In this document: positions 36,482-45,550 of the stretch, one piece after another
Layout: every line of letters begins with the position of its first letter
How positions within the stretch are numbered: the first letter of the stretch is position 1
NCBI RefSeq assembly: GCF_022698145.1
Contig: NZ_JALDAX010000024.1
Span: forward strand, 52,102-116,101
DNA: 64,000 bases
Reading direction: 5' to 3'
Source: Streptomyces spinosisporus
GTDB lineage: Bacteria > Actinomycetota > Actinomycetes > Streptomycetales > Streptomycetaceae
Made by a program: the position numbers and the translations under genes
Notes under the pieces: model-generated
What the model saw: only the letters and a program-made list of their open reading frames with translations
What the model was told of the DNA's origin: nothing
Databases searched by the model: none

Positions 36482-36495
36482 TGGAAAACTTTCAG
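36482..36495. promoter_or_regulatory. Candidate LacI-type operator
   Basis: TGGAAA-AC-TTTCAG, a near-palindrome with the spacing of LacI-family sites, in the 284-base divergent region between lacI (36353) and the glycosidase (36638). Rest of the region shows no gene. Confidence 0.4.
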
Positions 36496-36637
36496 CGATA
36501 TCAACCGCTTCAGACAGCATGACGGTCACACTTCTTGCAGAGTTCTTCTGCATGACCATTGAAACGCCTCCTCGGCCCCTGCTAGCTTGCCGCCACTCGG
36601 CAGCCCCACCCGCCGTCACTGGAGACCGGGAGACCCG

Positions 36638-38635
36638 ATGAAGCCCTCAAGGCTCATGCTGCTCACCGCTGTTGCCCTGATCATGTCGATGACCCCGGCG
36701 ATGTCGGCCACAGCGGCGCCAGGAGCCGGCGGCGCGGCTTCCGCGTCGGGCACCGCTTCCGGCGCCCTCCCCCAACTGGCCCTGGACGACCCGGGCTTCG
36801 AGAACGGCGGCACGGGCTGGACCTTTGGACCCGGCACCGGGGTCGGCACCGGCAATTCCCACGGCGGCGCCCGTTTCCTCTACCTCGACGCGGGAACCGG
36901 AAAGAACGCCGAGCAGACCATCGTCGCGCCCCGCAACGGCATGTACGACTTCTCCGCGTGGGTGGCGAGCGCCGGCACCGGAGGCACGTACACGATTCGG
37001 CGCAACGGCGAGACCGTCGGCACGGTCGATCTGCCGGAGCTCGCCACGTATGCCCGTTACACCGTGAGCCGCGTCGAGTTGAAGGCCGGCGACCGGCTGG
37101 AGATCGCCTTCGGTTCGGGCAGCGGCTGGGTCAACGCCGACGACCTCATGATCTCCCCCGCCGCACCCGACGACCCCGTGGTCACCTCGTCCGACCCCGA
37201 GGTCGTCGCGATGTTCAACTGGGCCAAGAGAAAGGCCAACAGCTGGGTGCAGCTGCCCGGCACGACCGGCCCGATCAACGTCGACGAGAACCAGACCGGC
37301 GGCACCGGCACCGCGCGGTACGCGCCCACCTACTGGGCCGGATACGCCAACCGCAGCGCCTACTACTCCCGCGACATGACCCACCAGCTCGCCGGTGCCC
37401 ATCTCCTCGGCCTCGACACCGAGAACGAGACCATGCTGCGCTCGTACGCAGCCTCCGCCACCGCCACGCACAAGTACTTCCCCGTCTGGTCGCTCAACTT
37501 CGACGCCAAGACGTACCTGAGCATCGACTACAAGAGCCCCGACAACTTCGTGCGTGAAGTGCCGGCCGTCTTCGAACTCGTGGAGAAGGCAGCCCAGGCG
37601 TACCTGTGGACCGGTGACCGTCGTTACGTGAACGATCCGGCACTGTGGGCCTTCTACCGGCACGCGACAGAGCAGTTCATCGACCTCCACAACTCCGCCA
37701 AGCCCAACGGGAAGGTCAAGGTCGCCGAAGGCACCGGCAACGGCATCTTCGCGGGCGCCGCCAGCTACAACGAACAGGACGGTGACGAGCTCGCCGAAGC
37801 CGGTGACACCATCGGTGCGGAGTACCAGGCCTATCTGGCGATGGCCATACTCGCTCACGGCAAGGGCGACACACAGCTCGCCCGGACGTACGAGCGGCGT
37901 GCCGCCGATCTGAAGACGTACTTCAACGACAACTGGAGCGGCAGTGGAAGCGGGGCCGACATGGTCCGCGCCTACACCACCTCCGGCGCCCCGGTCACCG
38001 GCTGGGGAAAGGAGAACAGCGTCTTCATGCCGATGAAACAGATCATCGACCCCGGCCCGCGCAACGACGCCTACCTCGACTACATCCAGGCTCAGGAGCT
38101 GGGGCCGCAGGGGTCGACCAACATCGAGTCGACCACGTATCTGCCCGACATGTTCTTCAAGAACAACCGCAACGACACCGCCTGGTCGTGGATGAAGAGG
38201 ATCTACGGCGAGCGGGAACTGCAGCACGTCAACTCCCGCCAAGGTCCCAACGGCGACTACCCAGAAGTGTCGTTCACCCTGGTCAGCCAGACCATCGAGG
38301 GCCTGATGGGCATCGCACCGAACGCGGCGGACCACACGGTGACCACACAGTCGCGGCTGCCCCCGGGCATGAAGTGGCTCCAGGCGGCAGCCGTACCCGT
38401 GGGCACGAGCACCATCTCCGTCCGCCACGACGGCGCGACGAAGACCACCCTGACGAACAACGCCCGCAAGGGGTCCGTCCGTTGGGAAGCCCGCTTCCCC
38501 GGGACCCACAAGACGCTCAAGGTCAACGGCGTCGCCCAGCATGTGCGCACCAAGACGGTCGACGGCGTGACATACACGTACGCAACGACGACAGTGCGGG
38601 CGGGGGCGACAACGGCAGTACAGGTGTTGGACTGA
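36638..38635 (+). CDS. Secreted (alpha/alpha)6-barrel glycosidase of unassigned family
   Basis: A 665-residue protein with a Sec signal (KPSRLMLLTAVALIMSM). Residues about 50-190 form a jelly-roll carbohydrate-binding-like domain (DDPGFENGGTGWTFGPGTG start). Residues about 200-600 are rich in helical repeats typical of six-hairpin glycosidases: YWAGYANRSAYYSRDMTHQL, YNEQDGDELAEAGDTIGAEY, NSRQGPNGDYPEVSFTLVSQ; an Asp/Glu in these loops is likely catalytic. A beta domain closes the protein. I cannot place it in a CAZy family. The ATG at 36638 sits behind GGGAG. It diverges from lacI and probably cooperates with the GH110 enzyme on the same glycan. Confidence 0.75.
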   Translation: MKPSRLMLLTAVALIMSMTPAMSATAAPGAGGAASASGTASGALPQLALDDPGFENGGTGWTFGPGTGVGTGNSHGGARFLYLDAGTGKNAEQTIVAPRNGMYDFSAWVASAGTGGTYTIRRNGETVGTVDLPELATYARYTVSRVELKAGDRLEIAFGSGSGWVNADDLMISPAAPDDPVVTSSDPEVVAMFNWAKRKANSWVQLPGTTGPINVDENQTGGTGTARYAPTYWAGYANRSAYYSRDMTHQLAGAHLLGLDTENETMLRSYAASATATHKYFPVWSLNFDAKTYLSIDYKSPDNFVREVPAVFELVEKAAQAYLWTGDRRYVNDPALWAFYRHATEQFIDLHNSAKPNGKVKVAEGTGNGIFAGAASYNEQDGDELAEAGDTIGAEYQAYLAMAILAHGKGDTQLARTYERRAADLKTYFNDNWSGSGSGADMVRAYTTSGAPVTGWGKENSVFMPMKQIIDPGPRNDAYLDYIQAQELGPQGSTNIESTTYLPDMFFKNNRNDTAWSWMKRIYGERELQHVNSRQGPNGDYPEVSFTLVSQTIEGLMGIAPNAADHTVTTQSRLPPGMKWLQAAAVPVGTSTISVRHDGATKTTLTNNARKGSVRWEARFPGTHKTLKVNGVAQHVRTKTVDGVTYTYATTTVRAGATTAVQVLD

Positions 38636-39040
38636 CGCGAGCACCGTGGGCCGACGGTGATCCCAGAGTCGGCCAGGTCGACTTCCGTTCCGCCCCGCCG
38701 CGACGACCTTGGTGAAGTCCAGTCGACCGCGGAGCTGGAGCACGGCATCCTCGATCACATCCAGTTGATGCAGGATGACCTTCATGTCCATGGCCCGCGT
38801 TCGCCAGAGGAGAGGCGCTTACGGAGTGCCGGAGTGCCAGGATCCAGGAACCGATGCAGCGCCTTGAAGCTCAGACGAGTGGGCCGCGTGGCCTCCCGGA
38901 AGCAGCAGCGGCGGACTCTGCACGTCGGCCAGGACAGGCCACGCTGGGCGAAATGGACTGTTCACCACGGGCAGTTGGCTACCGCGGACGCCAGTCCCCC
39001 ACGGTAGCCACGAGTCCGGGCCCGCCGCCTGATTGTCCGC
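38636..39040. other. Gap without a supported gene
   Basis: Short frames only. A leftward stretch (about 38700-38900) with SFKALHRFLDPGTPALRKRL looks protein-like but is broken by stops; family not recognised. Confidence 0.5.
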
Positions 39041-39385
39041 CTACCACGTTCCGGTGGTGGTGACCAGTCGACCGCCCACGACGGTGTGGGCGGGGTGGAG
39101 GTCGCGCAGGGCGTCGCCGGGGCAGTGGGCGGGGTCCTGGTCCCAGATGGTGAGGTCGGCGAGGCGGCCGGCGGTGAGCGTGCCGCGCACCTGGTCCTCG
39201 CCGGTCAGGCGGGCGGCGCCGGTGGTGTGCAGGGTGAGGGCTTCGTCATAGGTGATGGCGTGCTCGGGGCCCCTGACGCCGATCACGGTCTGCCGCGTCG
39301 TCATGCCGTACACGGAGCGCATGGCGCCGAACTGGCCGACCGGGAAGTCGGAGGCAGCACTGACCTGGGCACCCAGCCCGGAACG
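39041..39385 (-). pseudogene. C-terminal remnant of an amidohydrolase (YtcJ-type)
   Basis: The leftward frame reads GLGAQVSAASDFPVGQFGAM, then AITYDEALTLHTTGAARLTG and GTLTAGRLADLTIWDQDPAH, which is the end of amidohydrolase-3 enzymes (SDxP metal block and GxLxxGKLADLxV). About 115 of 530 residues remain; the 5' part is lost where the TetR gene begins. Confidence 0.65.
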
Positions 39386-39430
39386 ACGTGCACCGCGACT
39401 CGCGCCGTCGCCCCATACGCGTGGCAGCGG

Positions 39431-40084
39431 CTACCGAGCTTGGACTCCGTCGGCGTCGGGAGACGTCGCGAAGGTCTGCAGGTGGTCGATGGCCGCCTGC
39501 AACGCGTCCTTCAGTGGAGCGATGTCCCGCGCGACCTGGGCGAGGAGCATGCCGCCCTGGAAGGCGGCGAGGAACAGATGGGCCAGCTGCGCGGGGTTGG
39601 CCTCGGCGCTGATCCGGCCGAGTCGCTGCATGCGCTCGATTCCCTCGCGGAAGATCCCCCGCCACTGGTCGAACGCACTCGCCAGCTCATCGTGAACGTC
39701 GAGGTCCGTCTTGATGATCTCGCTCGCCAGGGAGCCGAGCGTGCAGCCTTCTTGGTAGGCGCGCTCGTAGCCGACGTAGAAATCCGCCCACTCCCGGAGC
39801 GCTTCGAGGTTGTCGAAGCCGGTGAACCGCTCGTCGCGGTGGAATGTGAGGACGCGCTCGGCCTGCCAGGCGATCACGGCCAGGACGAGACTCTCCTTGG
39901 TCGGGAAGTAGTGGTTGAGCTGCGATCCGCTGACGCCGGCGGCGCGGCGGAGCTGCTCGTTGTTCGTCGCGTGGACTCCCTTGGCGTAGATGAGTTCCGC
40001 GGCGTGCTCCACGATGCGGGCGCGCGTCGCCCGCCCCTTCGATGTGAGCTCGTGAGGCGCCGGAGCTGCCGTAGTCGTGACCAT
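39431..40084 (-). CDS. TetR-family repressor of the divergent redox operon
   Basis: A 217-residue protein from ATG 40084 (a second ATG at 40100 is also possible). The HTH is RARIVEHAAELIYAKGVHAT, then RRAAGVSGSQLNHYFPTKES with the classical YFxxKE end; the C-terminal ligand domain (TetR_C type) has VGYERAYQEGCTLGSLASEI. It faces a six-gene redox operon. Two copies of one 16-bp palindrome lie between the two, so it very likely represses itself and the operon and is released by an electrophile or aromatic substrate (inference). Confidence 0.9.
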   Translation of the reverse strand: MVTTTAAPAPHELTSKGRATRARIVEHAAELIYAKGVHATNNEQLRRAAGVSGSQLNHYFPTKESLVLAVIAWQAERVLTFHRDERFTGFDNLEALREWADFYVGYERAYQEGCTLGSLASEIIKTDLDVHDELASAFDQWRGIFREGIERMQRLGRISAEANPAQLAHLFLAAFQGGMLLAQVARDIAPLKDALQAAIDHLQTFATSPDADGVQAR

Positions 40085-40104
40085 GCTTCGACGATACATC
40101 AGAT

Positions 40105-40163
40105 TGGGCTTGACAGCCCAGAAACGAGTGGTGTTCACTCCAAGAAGTGGGCTGGACAGCCCA
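40105..40163. promoter_or_regulatory. Pair of TetR operators
   Basis: TGGGCT-TGAC-AGCCCA at 40105-40120 and TGGGCT-GGAC-AGCCCA at 40148-40163. Both have perfect 6-bp arms and 4-base spacers, and their centres are 43 bases apart, about four helical turns, so two dimers would bind the same face of the DNA. Located between tetR and the AhpD-like gene. Confidence 0.8.
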
Positions 40164-40272
40164 AAAAGGGTCGCAGGGATCGTCGTCATCACGGCGACCG
40201 GATCTCCGCAGCAGTAAGAACCGCCCTGGGCCCGACGCTGACCTTTCACAACTCACCGGAGGTTGATTCGCC

Positions 40273-40821
40273 ATGTCACGCCTGACTGTTCCCTCTCCCG
40301 ACGACGTCCCGGACGACGCGAAGGGCATCCTCGACACCATCGGCAGGCAGTTCGGCTTCGTCCCGAACATGTTCACGACCCTCGCGTCGAACCCGACCGT
40401 CCTCGACGTCGTCATGACCCTGCAGAACACCTTGAGCCGGGTACTGGACGCGAAGACGCGGCACACCATCGCACTGGCCGTGTCACAGGCCAACGACTGC
40501 GATTACTGCCTGGCGATGCACACCTACGTATCGTCCGAACTCGGCGGCATGTCGAGCGACGACATCGACCTGGCCCGGGCCGGCGGTTCGACCGACCCCC
40601 GGCGTGCCGCGGTCGCTCGTTTCGCTCAGCAGGTGGTGGAGAGCCGCGGTCAGGTCAGCGACGCCGACCTCGCGGCCGTGCGAGACGCCGGGTACACCGA
40701 CGCGCAGATCCTGGCGATCGTGACGGTGGCGGTGCAGGTCCTGCTGACCAACTTCATCAACAACGTCAACCAGACCGACGTCGACATCCCCGCCGTCAAC
40801 CCGGCCGCTACGACCGTCTGA
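40273..40821 (+). CDS. AhpD-like carboxymuconolactone decarboxylase-family peroxidase
   Basis: A 182-residue all-helical protein. The active motif NDCDYCLAMHTYVSSELGG has the CxxC and the His four residues on that define AhpD-like alkylhydroperoxidases. AhpD reduces peroxides using a CxxC thiol pair. The ATG at 40273 follows GGAGGT. First gene of the operon, directly downstream of the TetR operators; all six genes point the same way with gaps of 52-122 bases. Confidence 0.88.
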   Translation: MSRLTVPSPDDVPDDAKGILDTIGRQFGFVPNMFTTLASNPTVLDVVMTLQNTLSRVLDAKTRHTIALAVSQANDCDYCLAMHTYVSSELGGMSSDDIDLARAGGSTDPRRAAVARFAQQVVESRGQVSDADLAAVRDAGYTDAQILAIVTVAVQVLLTNFINNVNQTDVDIPAVNPAATTV

Positions 40822-40900
40822 TCGCCGACGCTCGTCGCGTCCGCGCATTCAGCCGGCAACTCCTTCACCGCCCCACAACGATCACTCGGAAAGGTTCGCC

Positions 40901-41725
40901 ATGCCGGGCTCCGAACTCTACGAGCGCTTCATGGCGCTGCACACCCGCGACGGTGGCCTCGTCATGCCGAACGCATGGGACGGCCTCTCAGCCCTGATGC
41001 TGGCCGACGCCGGCTTCGAGGCGATCGCGACATCATCGGCAGCTCTCGCCACCACACTCGGCCGGTCCGACGGGCGACACGAAGTCACCCGTGGTGAACA
41101 CCTCGAGCATGCACGGCTACTGGGCCGACTCGCCGGGCTGCCCGTCAACGGCGACTTCGAGGACGGCTACGGCGATACGCCTGAAGACGTCGCCGCAACC
41201 GTGGAAGCCGCCGTCGGGTCCGGCCTGGCCGGTATCGGGATCGAAGACACCTCGGGCAATCCGGACCAACCGATCCGCGACTTCGACGAGGCAGTAACCC
41301 GCGTACGCAGCGCCGTCGACGCGGCCAAGGGACGCATCGTCGTCACCGGCCGCACCGACAACTTCCTTCAGGGGCGGCCCGATCTCGACGACACCATCCG
41401 GCGTCTGACGGCCTTCGCCGAGGCCGGCGCGGACGTGCTCTACGCCCCCTTCCCGCCCGACCTCGACGCACTCGTCGCGATCGTCACCGCTGTCGCACCG
41501 ACACCGGTGAATGTCCTCATCTCGCCGGCGGACACGGTGCTGACCGTTGCCGAGCTGCAGAAGGCCGGGGTCAAGCGCATCAGTGTGGGTCCGGCGCTCT
41601 ACGCCCATGCGATGGAGGCACTCGACCGGGCCATCAAGGCTTTGGCCGCGGGTGACCTCGCCTCGGCGACGACAGGAATCAGCTTCGAGCGCATCGGCGA
41701 ACTACTCGCCCGCGGCACGAACTAG
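40901..41725 (+). CDS. Isocitrate lyase/PEP mutase-superfamily protein
   Basis: A 274-residue PEP mutase/ICL-type barrel. LVMPNAWDGLSALMLADAGF at the N-terminus, LPVNGDFEDGYGDTPEDVAA with the metal-binding DxE/D cluster, and GIGIEDTSGNPDQPIRDFDE are family marks. Members cleave or form C-C/C-P bonds of short keto-acids (oxaloacetate hydrolase, methylisocitrate lyase, carboxyphosphonoenolpyruvate mutase). The lyase KKCGH loop is not evident, so true isocitrate lyase activity is unlikely. Role inside the redox operon unknown. Confidence 0.85.
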   Translation: MPGSELYERFMALHTRDGGLVMPNAWDGLSALMLADAGFEAIATSSAALATTLGRSDGRHEVTRGEHLEHARLLGRLAGLPVNGDFEDGYGDTPEDVAATVEAAVGSGLAGIGIEDTSGNPDQPIRDFDEAVTRVRSAVDAAKGRIVVTGRTDNFLQGRPDLDDTIRRLTAFAEAGADVLYAPFPPDLDALVAIVTAVAPTPVNVLISPADTVLTVAELQKAGVKRISVGPALYAHAMEALDRAIKALAAGDLASATTGISFERIGELLARGTN

Positions 41726-41788
41726 CCCAGGCCCTGCGGACATCCGTCCCTCCGCCCCTCACCCACTCATCGCACGAAGAAGGCGCAC

Positions 41789-42436
41789 ATGAATCTCGAC
41801 AAGCTCATGAGCAAGCACCTCACCAGGTATTTCGACCCCAGCAGGACCATCCCGGAGGAAACCCTTCAGCAGCTGCTGCGGTTCCTGCGTTCCACGCCGT
41901 CATCGGTGAACGTACAGCCCAACCACTTCTACGTCCTCGCCACGCCCGAAGGCAAAGAGCGGCTCGCCGACAACCTGGGCGAACGGTTCCAGGACAACGC
42001 CGTGAAGATCCTGAACGCGTCGCACACCATCATCCTCACCACCCGGGCAGACGTGCCGGACAGTCACATCGAGGCGGTGTTCACGAAGGAGAAGGCCGAC
42101 GGCCGGTTCCCCGACCCGTCCAAGCAGGAGCTGTGGGAATCCATGACCCGGGACTTCCTCAACCTGCGCAACTACGGCTACAAGGACCTGAACCACTGGA
42201 TGGAGAAGCAGACCTACATGGCGGTGGGCCTGACCATGATGGCGGCAGCCGAACTCGGCGTCGAGGCCACGCCGCTGGAGGGATTCGACCCGACCACTGT
42301 CGACAAGGCCTTCAAGATCCGTGAGAGGGGACACTCCACCACGCTGCTGCTGGCCCTCGGCTACCCCGACCCGGAGAAGGTGTACACCACTCCGATCTCG
42401 CGCTTCGACGCCGACGAGCTGTTCACCTTCATGTAG
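41789..42436 (+). CDS. Oxygen-insensitive nitroreductase, NfsB type
   Basis: A 215-residue FMN-dependent nitroreductase. The N-terminal FMN phosphate and dimer segment is RYFDPSRTIPEETLQQLLRF with STPSSVNVQPNHFYVLAT; later WMEKQTYMAVGLTMMAAAEL and FDPTTVDKAFKIRERG are typical of NfsB/YodC. It reduces nitroaromatics and quinones by two-electron steps with NAD(P)H, avoiding radicals. Being under the same TetR control as a quinone oxidoreductase and a peroxidase, it points to a detoxification operon. Confidence 0.9.
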   Translation: MNLDKLMSKHLTRYFDPSRTIPEETLQQLLRFLRSTPSSVNVQPNHFYVLATPEGKERLADNLGERFQDNAVKILNASHTIILTTRADVPDSHIEAVFTKEKADGRFPDPSKQELWESMTRDFLNLRNYGYKDLNHWMEKQTYMAVGLTMMAAAELGVEATPLEGFDPTTVDKAFKIRERGHSTTLLLALGYPDPEKVYTTPISRFDADELFTFM

Positions 42437-42488
42437 GAACCCGCCCGGAAACCGGCACCCACCACACATCCGAGGAAGAAGCATTTCG

Positions 42489-43406
42489 ATGAAAGCCATT
42501 GTGGTCACCGACCAGGCCGCGGGAACGGCCGGAATGACACTGACGGAGCGGCCTGAGCCGATCCCGGCGATCAACGACGTCGTCGTTCAGGTCCATGCCT
42601 CGGGCTTCGTCCCGACCGAAATGGAGTGGCCCTCGACCTGGGCCGATCGCGCCGGCCACGACAAGACACCGTCGATCCCCGGCCACGAGCTGGCCGGCGT
42701 GGTCACTGCCCTCGGCTACGGCACGACGGGCCTCTCGATCGGGCAGCGGGTGTTCGGCCTCGCGGACTGGCACCGCGACGGGACCCTCGCGGAGTACGTG
42801 GCGATCGAAGCGCGCAATCTCGCACCGCTGCCGGGCGACGTCGACTTCACGGTGGGCGCGTCCCTGCCCATCTCAGGTCTGACCGCGTGGCAAGGACTGT
42901 TCCAGCACGGCCGCCTCCAGGCCGGCCAGACCGTCCTCGCCCATGGCGCGGCCGGGGCGGTCGGGACGATGGTGACCCAGCTCGCACGTGAAGCCGGCGC
43001 CCACGTCATCGGCACCGGCCGCGCCGCCGACCGCGAGAAGGCACTCGACTTCGGCGCCCACGAGTTCGTCGACCTCGAGAACGACGCGCTCAAAGACGTC
43101 GGCGAAGTCGACCTGGTCCTCGATGTCATCGGTGGCGACGTGCAACAGCAGTCCGCCGCCCTGATCAAGGCCGGAGGAACTCTGGTGTCCGTCGTCGGCC
43201 CGGTGGAAGCACGGCCCGCTGACGGCCTGGCCGTGGACTTCGTCGTCGAAGCCGATCGCGCCGAACTCGGCGAGATCGTGCAGCGGGTGCGGGACGGACG
43301 GCTGCGGACCAACATCGGCGACATCGCGAGCCTCGACGACGCCGTCGGCGCCCTCAACCCCACCACGCGACGCCTCGGGAAGACCGTCATCCGGGTCCTT
43401 CCGTAG
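42489..43406 (+). CDS. Zinc-independent quinone oxidoreductase (MDR superfamily)
   Basis: A 305-residue medium-chain dehydrogenase/reductase. The N-terminal GroES-like domain has PSIPGHELAGVVTALGYGTT; the Rossmann part has TVLAHGAAGAVGTMVTQLAR, the AxxGxxG nucleotide motif of the quinone oxidoreductases. The catalytic zinc ligands of alcohol dehydrogenases are absent, as is the four-Cys structural site, placing it with QOR/YhdH-like NADPH-dependent reductases of quinones or enones. ATG at 42489 follows GAGGAAGAA. Confidence 0.9.
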   Translation: MKAIVVTDQAAGTAGMTLTERPEPIPAINDVVVQVHASGFVPTEMEWPSTWADRAGHDKTPSIPGHELAGVVTALGYGTTGLSIGQRVFGLADWHRDGTLAEYVAIEARNLAPLPGDVDFTVGASLPISGLTAWQGLFQHGRLQAGQTVLAHGAAGAVGTMVTQLAREAGAHVIGTGRAADREKALDFGAHEFVDLENDALKDVGEVDLVLDVIGGDVQQQSAALIKAGGTLVSVVGPVEARPADGLAVDFVVEADRAELGEIVQRVRDGRLRTNIGDIASLDDAVGALNPTTRRLGKTVIRVLP

Positions 43407-43529
43407 GCAGTGGACGGCCAGGGTCCTACCGGCAGGTCATCTGCCTGCTCCACACCACGGCCGGCGACCGGCGGTAGGACCCGAACCGACACACGCCAGG
43501 CACTCGAACCGACAGAGGAGCTGATCACC

Positions 43530-43913
43530 TTGGACGGACAGGAACTGCAGAAGATCGCACGTGACCACACGGCGGACCTGCCCGGCACCGACCAGGAGCG
43601 ACGTTTCGACCCCGACTGGGAGCTCCACAAGGTGGGCGGCAAGGTCTTCATGCTGATGACCGACATGCCGGGACGTCCCGTGGTGATCCTCAAGGCCGAT
43701 CCGGACGACGCCACCGCCCTGCGTGAGCAGTACGCGGACATCACCCCTGGCTACCACATGAACAAGAGGCACTGGATCACGGTGGAGGGCGGAGACACCG
43801 TCGACGGCAACCTGGTGAAGGACCTCGTCACCGACTCCTACCGTCTCGTGGTCGGCGGGCTTCCCAAGTCCAAGCAACCCGTGGATCCACAGACTTACCA
43901 CCGCCACGCCTGA
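43530..43913 (+). CDS. MmcQ/YjbR-family (DUF419) protein, TTG start
   Basis: A 127-residue protein resembling MmcQ/YjbR, a small CyaY-like fold. PDWELHKVGGKVFMLMTDMP, then VVILKADPDDATALREQY and ITPGYHMNKRHWITVEGGD are the family blocks. The start is taken as the TTG at 43530 because GAGGAG lies nine bases before it; the longer frame from 43410 is low complexity. Members bind DNA or nucleotides in some reports; function unclear. Fifth gene of the TetR-facing operon. Confidence 0.85.
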   Translation: MDGQELQKIARDHTADLPGTDQERRFDPDWELHKVGGKVFMLMTDMPGRPVVILKADPDDATALREQYADITPGYHMNKRHWITVEGGDTVDGNLVKDLVTDSYRLVVGGLPKSKQPVDPQTYHRHA

Positions 43914-43968
43914 CCCTCGCCCCACCCATCCTGCGACGCGGTGTCGCACCAGTCTTCCGGAGCCTCCC

Positions 43969-44856
43969 ATCCGCGTATTCGTCACTGGCGCCAGCGGCAG
44001 CATCGGTTCGGTTGTCGTTCCCGACCTCATCGCCGCGGGCCACGAGGTCCTCGGCCTCGTCCGCTCCGATACGGCGGCCGCGGTCCTCGCGGCCGCCGGC
44101 GGGACGCCGCTGCGCGGAGACCTCACCGACCTTGACGGCCTCCGCGCCGGCGTCGCGCAAGCCGATGGTGTCATCAACCTCGCCTTCAGCAACGACTGGA
44201 GCAACTTGGAGCGGGGCATCCACGAGGAAGCGCGCGCCGTGCAGACCCTCGCGACCGAACTCGTAGGCAGTGGCAAGCCGTTCGTCCATGCCGGCCTCAC
44301 GCCGATGGTGCCGGGCCACATCTCCGTCGAGGAGGACCCCAACACCACCAAGGGCCCGGTCGGTGGTCGCGGCCGCAACTCCGACGTGGTGCTGGCGCTG
44401 GCCGCCCAGGGCGTCCGCTCCTCCGTCGTGCGACTGCCCCGCTCCGTGCACCAGCGCGGGTCGGCATACGGCTTCTGCACGGCACTCATCGCCGCGGCGC
44501 AGAAAACGGGCGTGTCAACGTACGTCGGCGATGGCACGCAGCGGTGGCCGGCGGTCAACCGGCTCGACGTCGCCCCGCTGTTCCGCATCGCACTCGAGGG
44601 CGCTGCGCCGGGCACGGTCCTGCACGCGGTCGCCGACGAGGGCGACACCATGAGGTCGCTGGCCGAAGCCATCGGCGAAGTCCTCGCGATACCGGTCGAG
44701 TCGGCCCCACCCGAGCGTTTCGGCCTCGCCGGTCGACTGTTCGCTCTTGACATGCCGTCGTCGAGTGCACGGACCCGCGAACGGTTCGGTTGGAAGCCCG
44801 CCCACCCAAGCCTCCTCGACGACCTCGCCGCCGGCGACTACCCCGCCTTGGGCTGA
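43969..44856 (+). CDS. Atypical SDR (NAD-dependent epimerase-like) with no canonical start codon
   Basis: A 295-residue extended/atypical SDR. The cofactor motif is VFVTGASGSIGSVVVPDLIA at the very N-terminus; later AVNRLDVAPLFRIALEGAAP and FALDMPSSSARTRERFGWKP are typical of this NAD(P)-binding group. Homologues start MRVFVTGA; here the matching codon is ATC (43969-43971), preceded by CCGGAG, and no ATG, GTG or TTG occurs in frame until far inside the domain. Either ATC is used as a rare start or the start has been lost by one base change (or misread). Last gene of the operon. Confidence 0.75.
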   Translation: MRVFVTGASGSIGSVVVPDLIAAGHEVLGLVRSDTAAAVLAAAGGTPLRGDLTDLDGLRAGVAQADGVINLAFSNDWSNLERGIHEEARAVQTLATELVGSGKPFVHAGLTPMVPGHISVEEDPNTTKGPVGGRGRNSDVVLALAAQGVRSSVVRLPRSVHQRGSAYGFCTALIAAAQKTGVSTYVGDGTQRWPAVNRLDVAPLFRIALEGAAPGTVLHAVADEGDTMRSLAEAIGEVLAIPVESAPPERFGLAGRLFALDMPSSSARTRERFGWKPAHPSLLDDLAAGDYPALG

Positions 44857-45087
44857 CATCCCCAGGATGCCGCGGCAACAGGCGCGCTCGGCAACCTGCC
44901 CCGTGCCAACTCGTCGTCCTGCTCGTTGACGCAGGAGAGGGTCACGGCCGGCGCTCCCCCACTCCGCCGCCGCCCCGGCCCGCGCGCCCCGCCCGACGTC
45001 CGATGTGCAAAGCGACGGGCGCCCGTGCAACGGAGAGCAGCGTCTTTCAACAAGGCCGATGGGCTCAGTACTTGGCCAACTCCACTA

Positions 45088-45550
45088 TCAAGCCAACTGC
45101 AGTCGCTTCGCGCGATGTCCCAGGTACAGGACGATCAGTCCGCACAGCGCGGTGGGGACCATGAGAATCATGAAGAGCTGCTCGTTGCTCATGCCGTCGG
45201 CCAGCAGACCGCCGACGATCATCGGGCCGACGATCCCACCGATGCGACCGATGCCCAGCGCCCAGCCGATGCCGGTGGAGCGTACCTCTTCGGGATAGAA
45301 GGCCGCAGCGAGCGCGATGACGCTCTTCTGGCCGCCGCTGATGGTGCAGCCGATCAAGAAGATCGACGCCAGGACCATCCAGACCGGCGAGCCCAGCACC
45401 AGGCCCATGAGGGCCAGGAATCCGCAGCCGGCGAAGTAGAGTGCGCTCAGGGAGCCGTAGGCGCCGAGTCGATCCATCGCGGGGCCGACCGCGAAGGCGA
45501 TCGCGATGCCGCCGATGGTGGTCATGGACGCGGCCGTCGCCCGGTACGAC
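45088..45550 (-). pseudogene. C-terminal half of an AAHS-type MFS transporter
   Basis: The leftward frame gives TIGGIAIAFAVGPAMDRLGA, FYPEEVRSTGIGWALGIGRI (the aromatic-acid transporter signature near helix 10) and VGPMIVGGLLADGM. These belong to the aromatic acid:H+ symporter group such as PcaK. The N-terminal six helices and start are missing; similarity ends at the junction with the IclR remnant. Confidence 0.7.

Noticed and set aside
36647..38791. 714-codon leftward open frame opposite the glycosidase
   Set aside because: Antisense shadow with no domain; the rightward glycosidase has signal peptide and Shine-Dalgarno.
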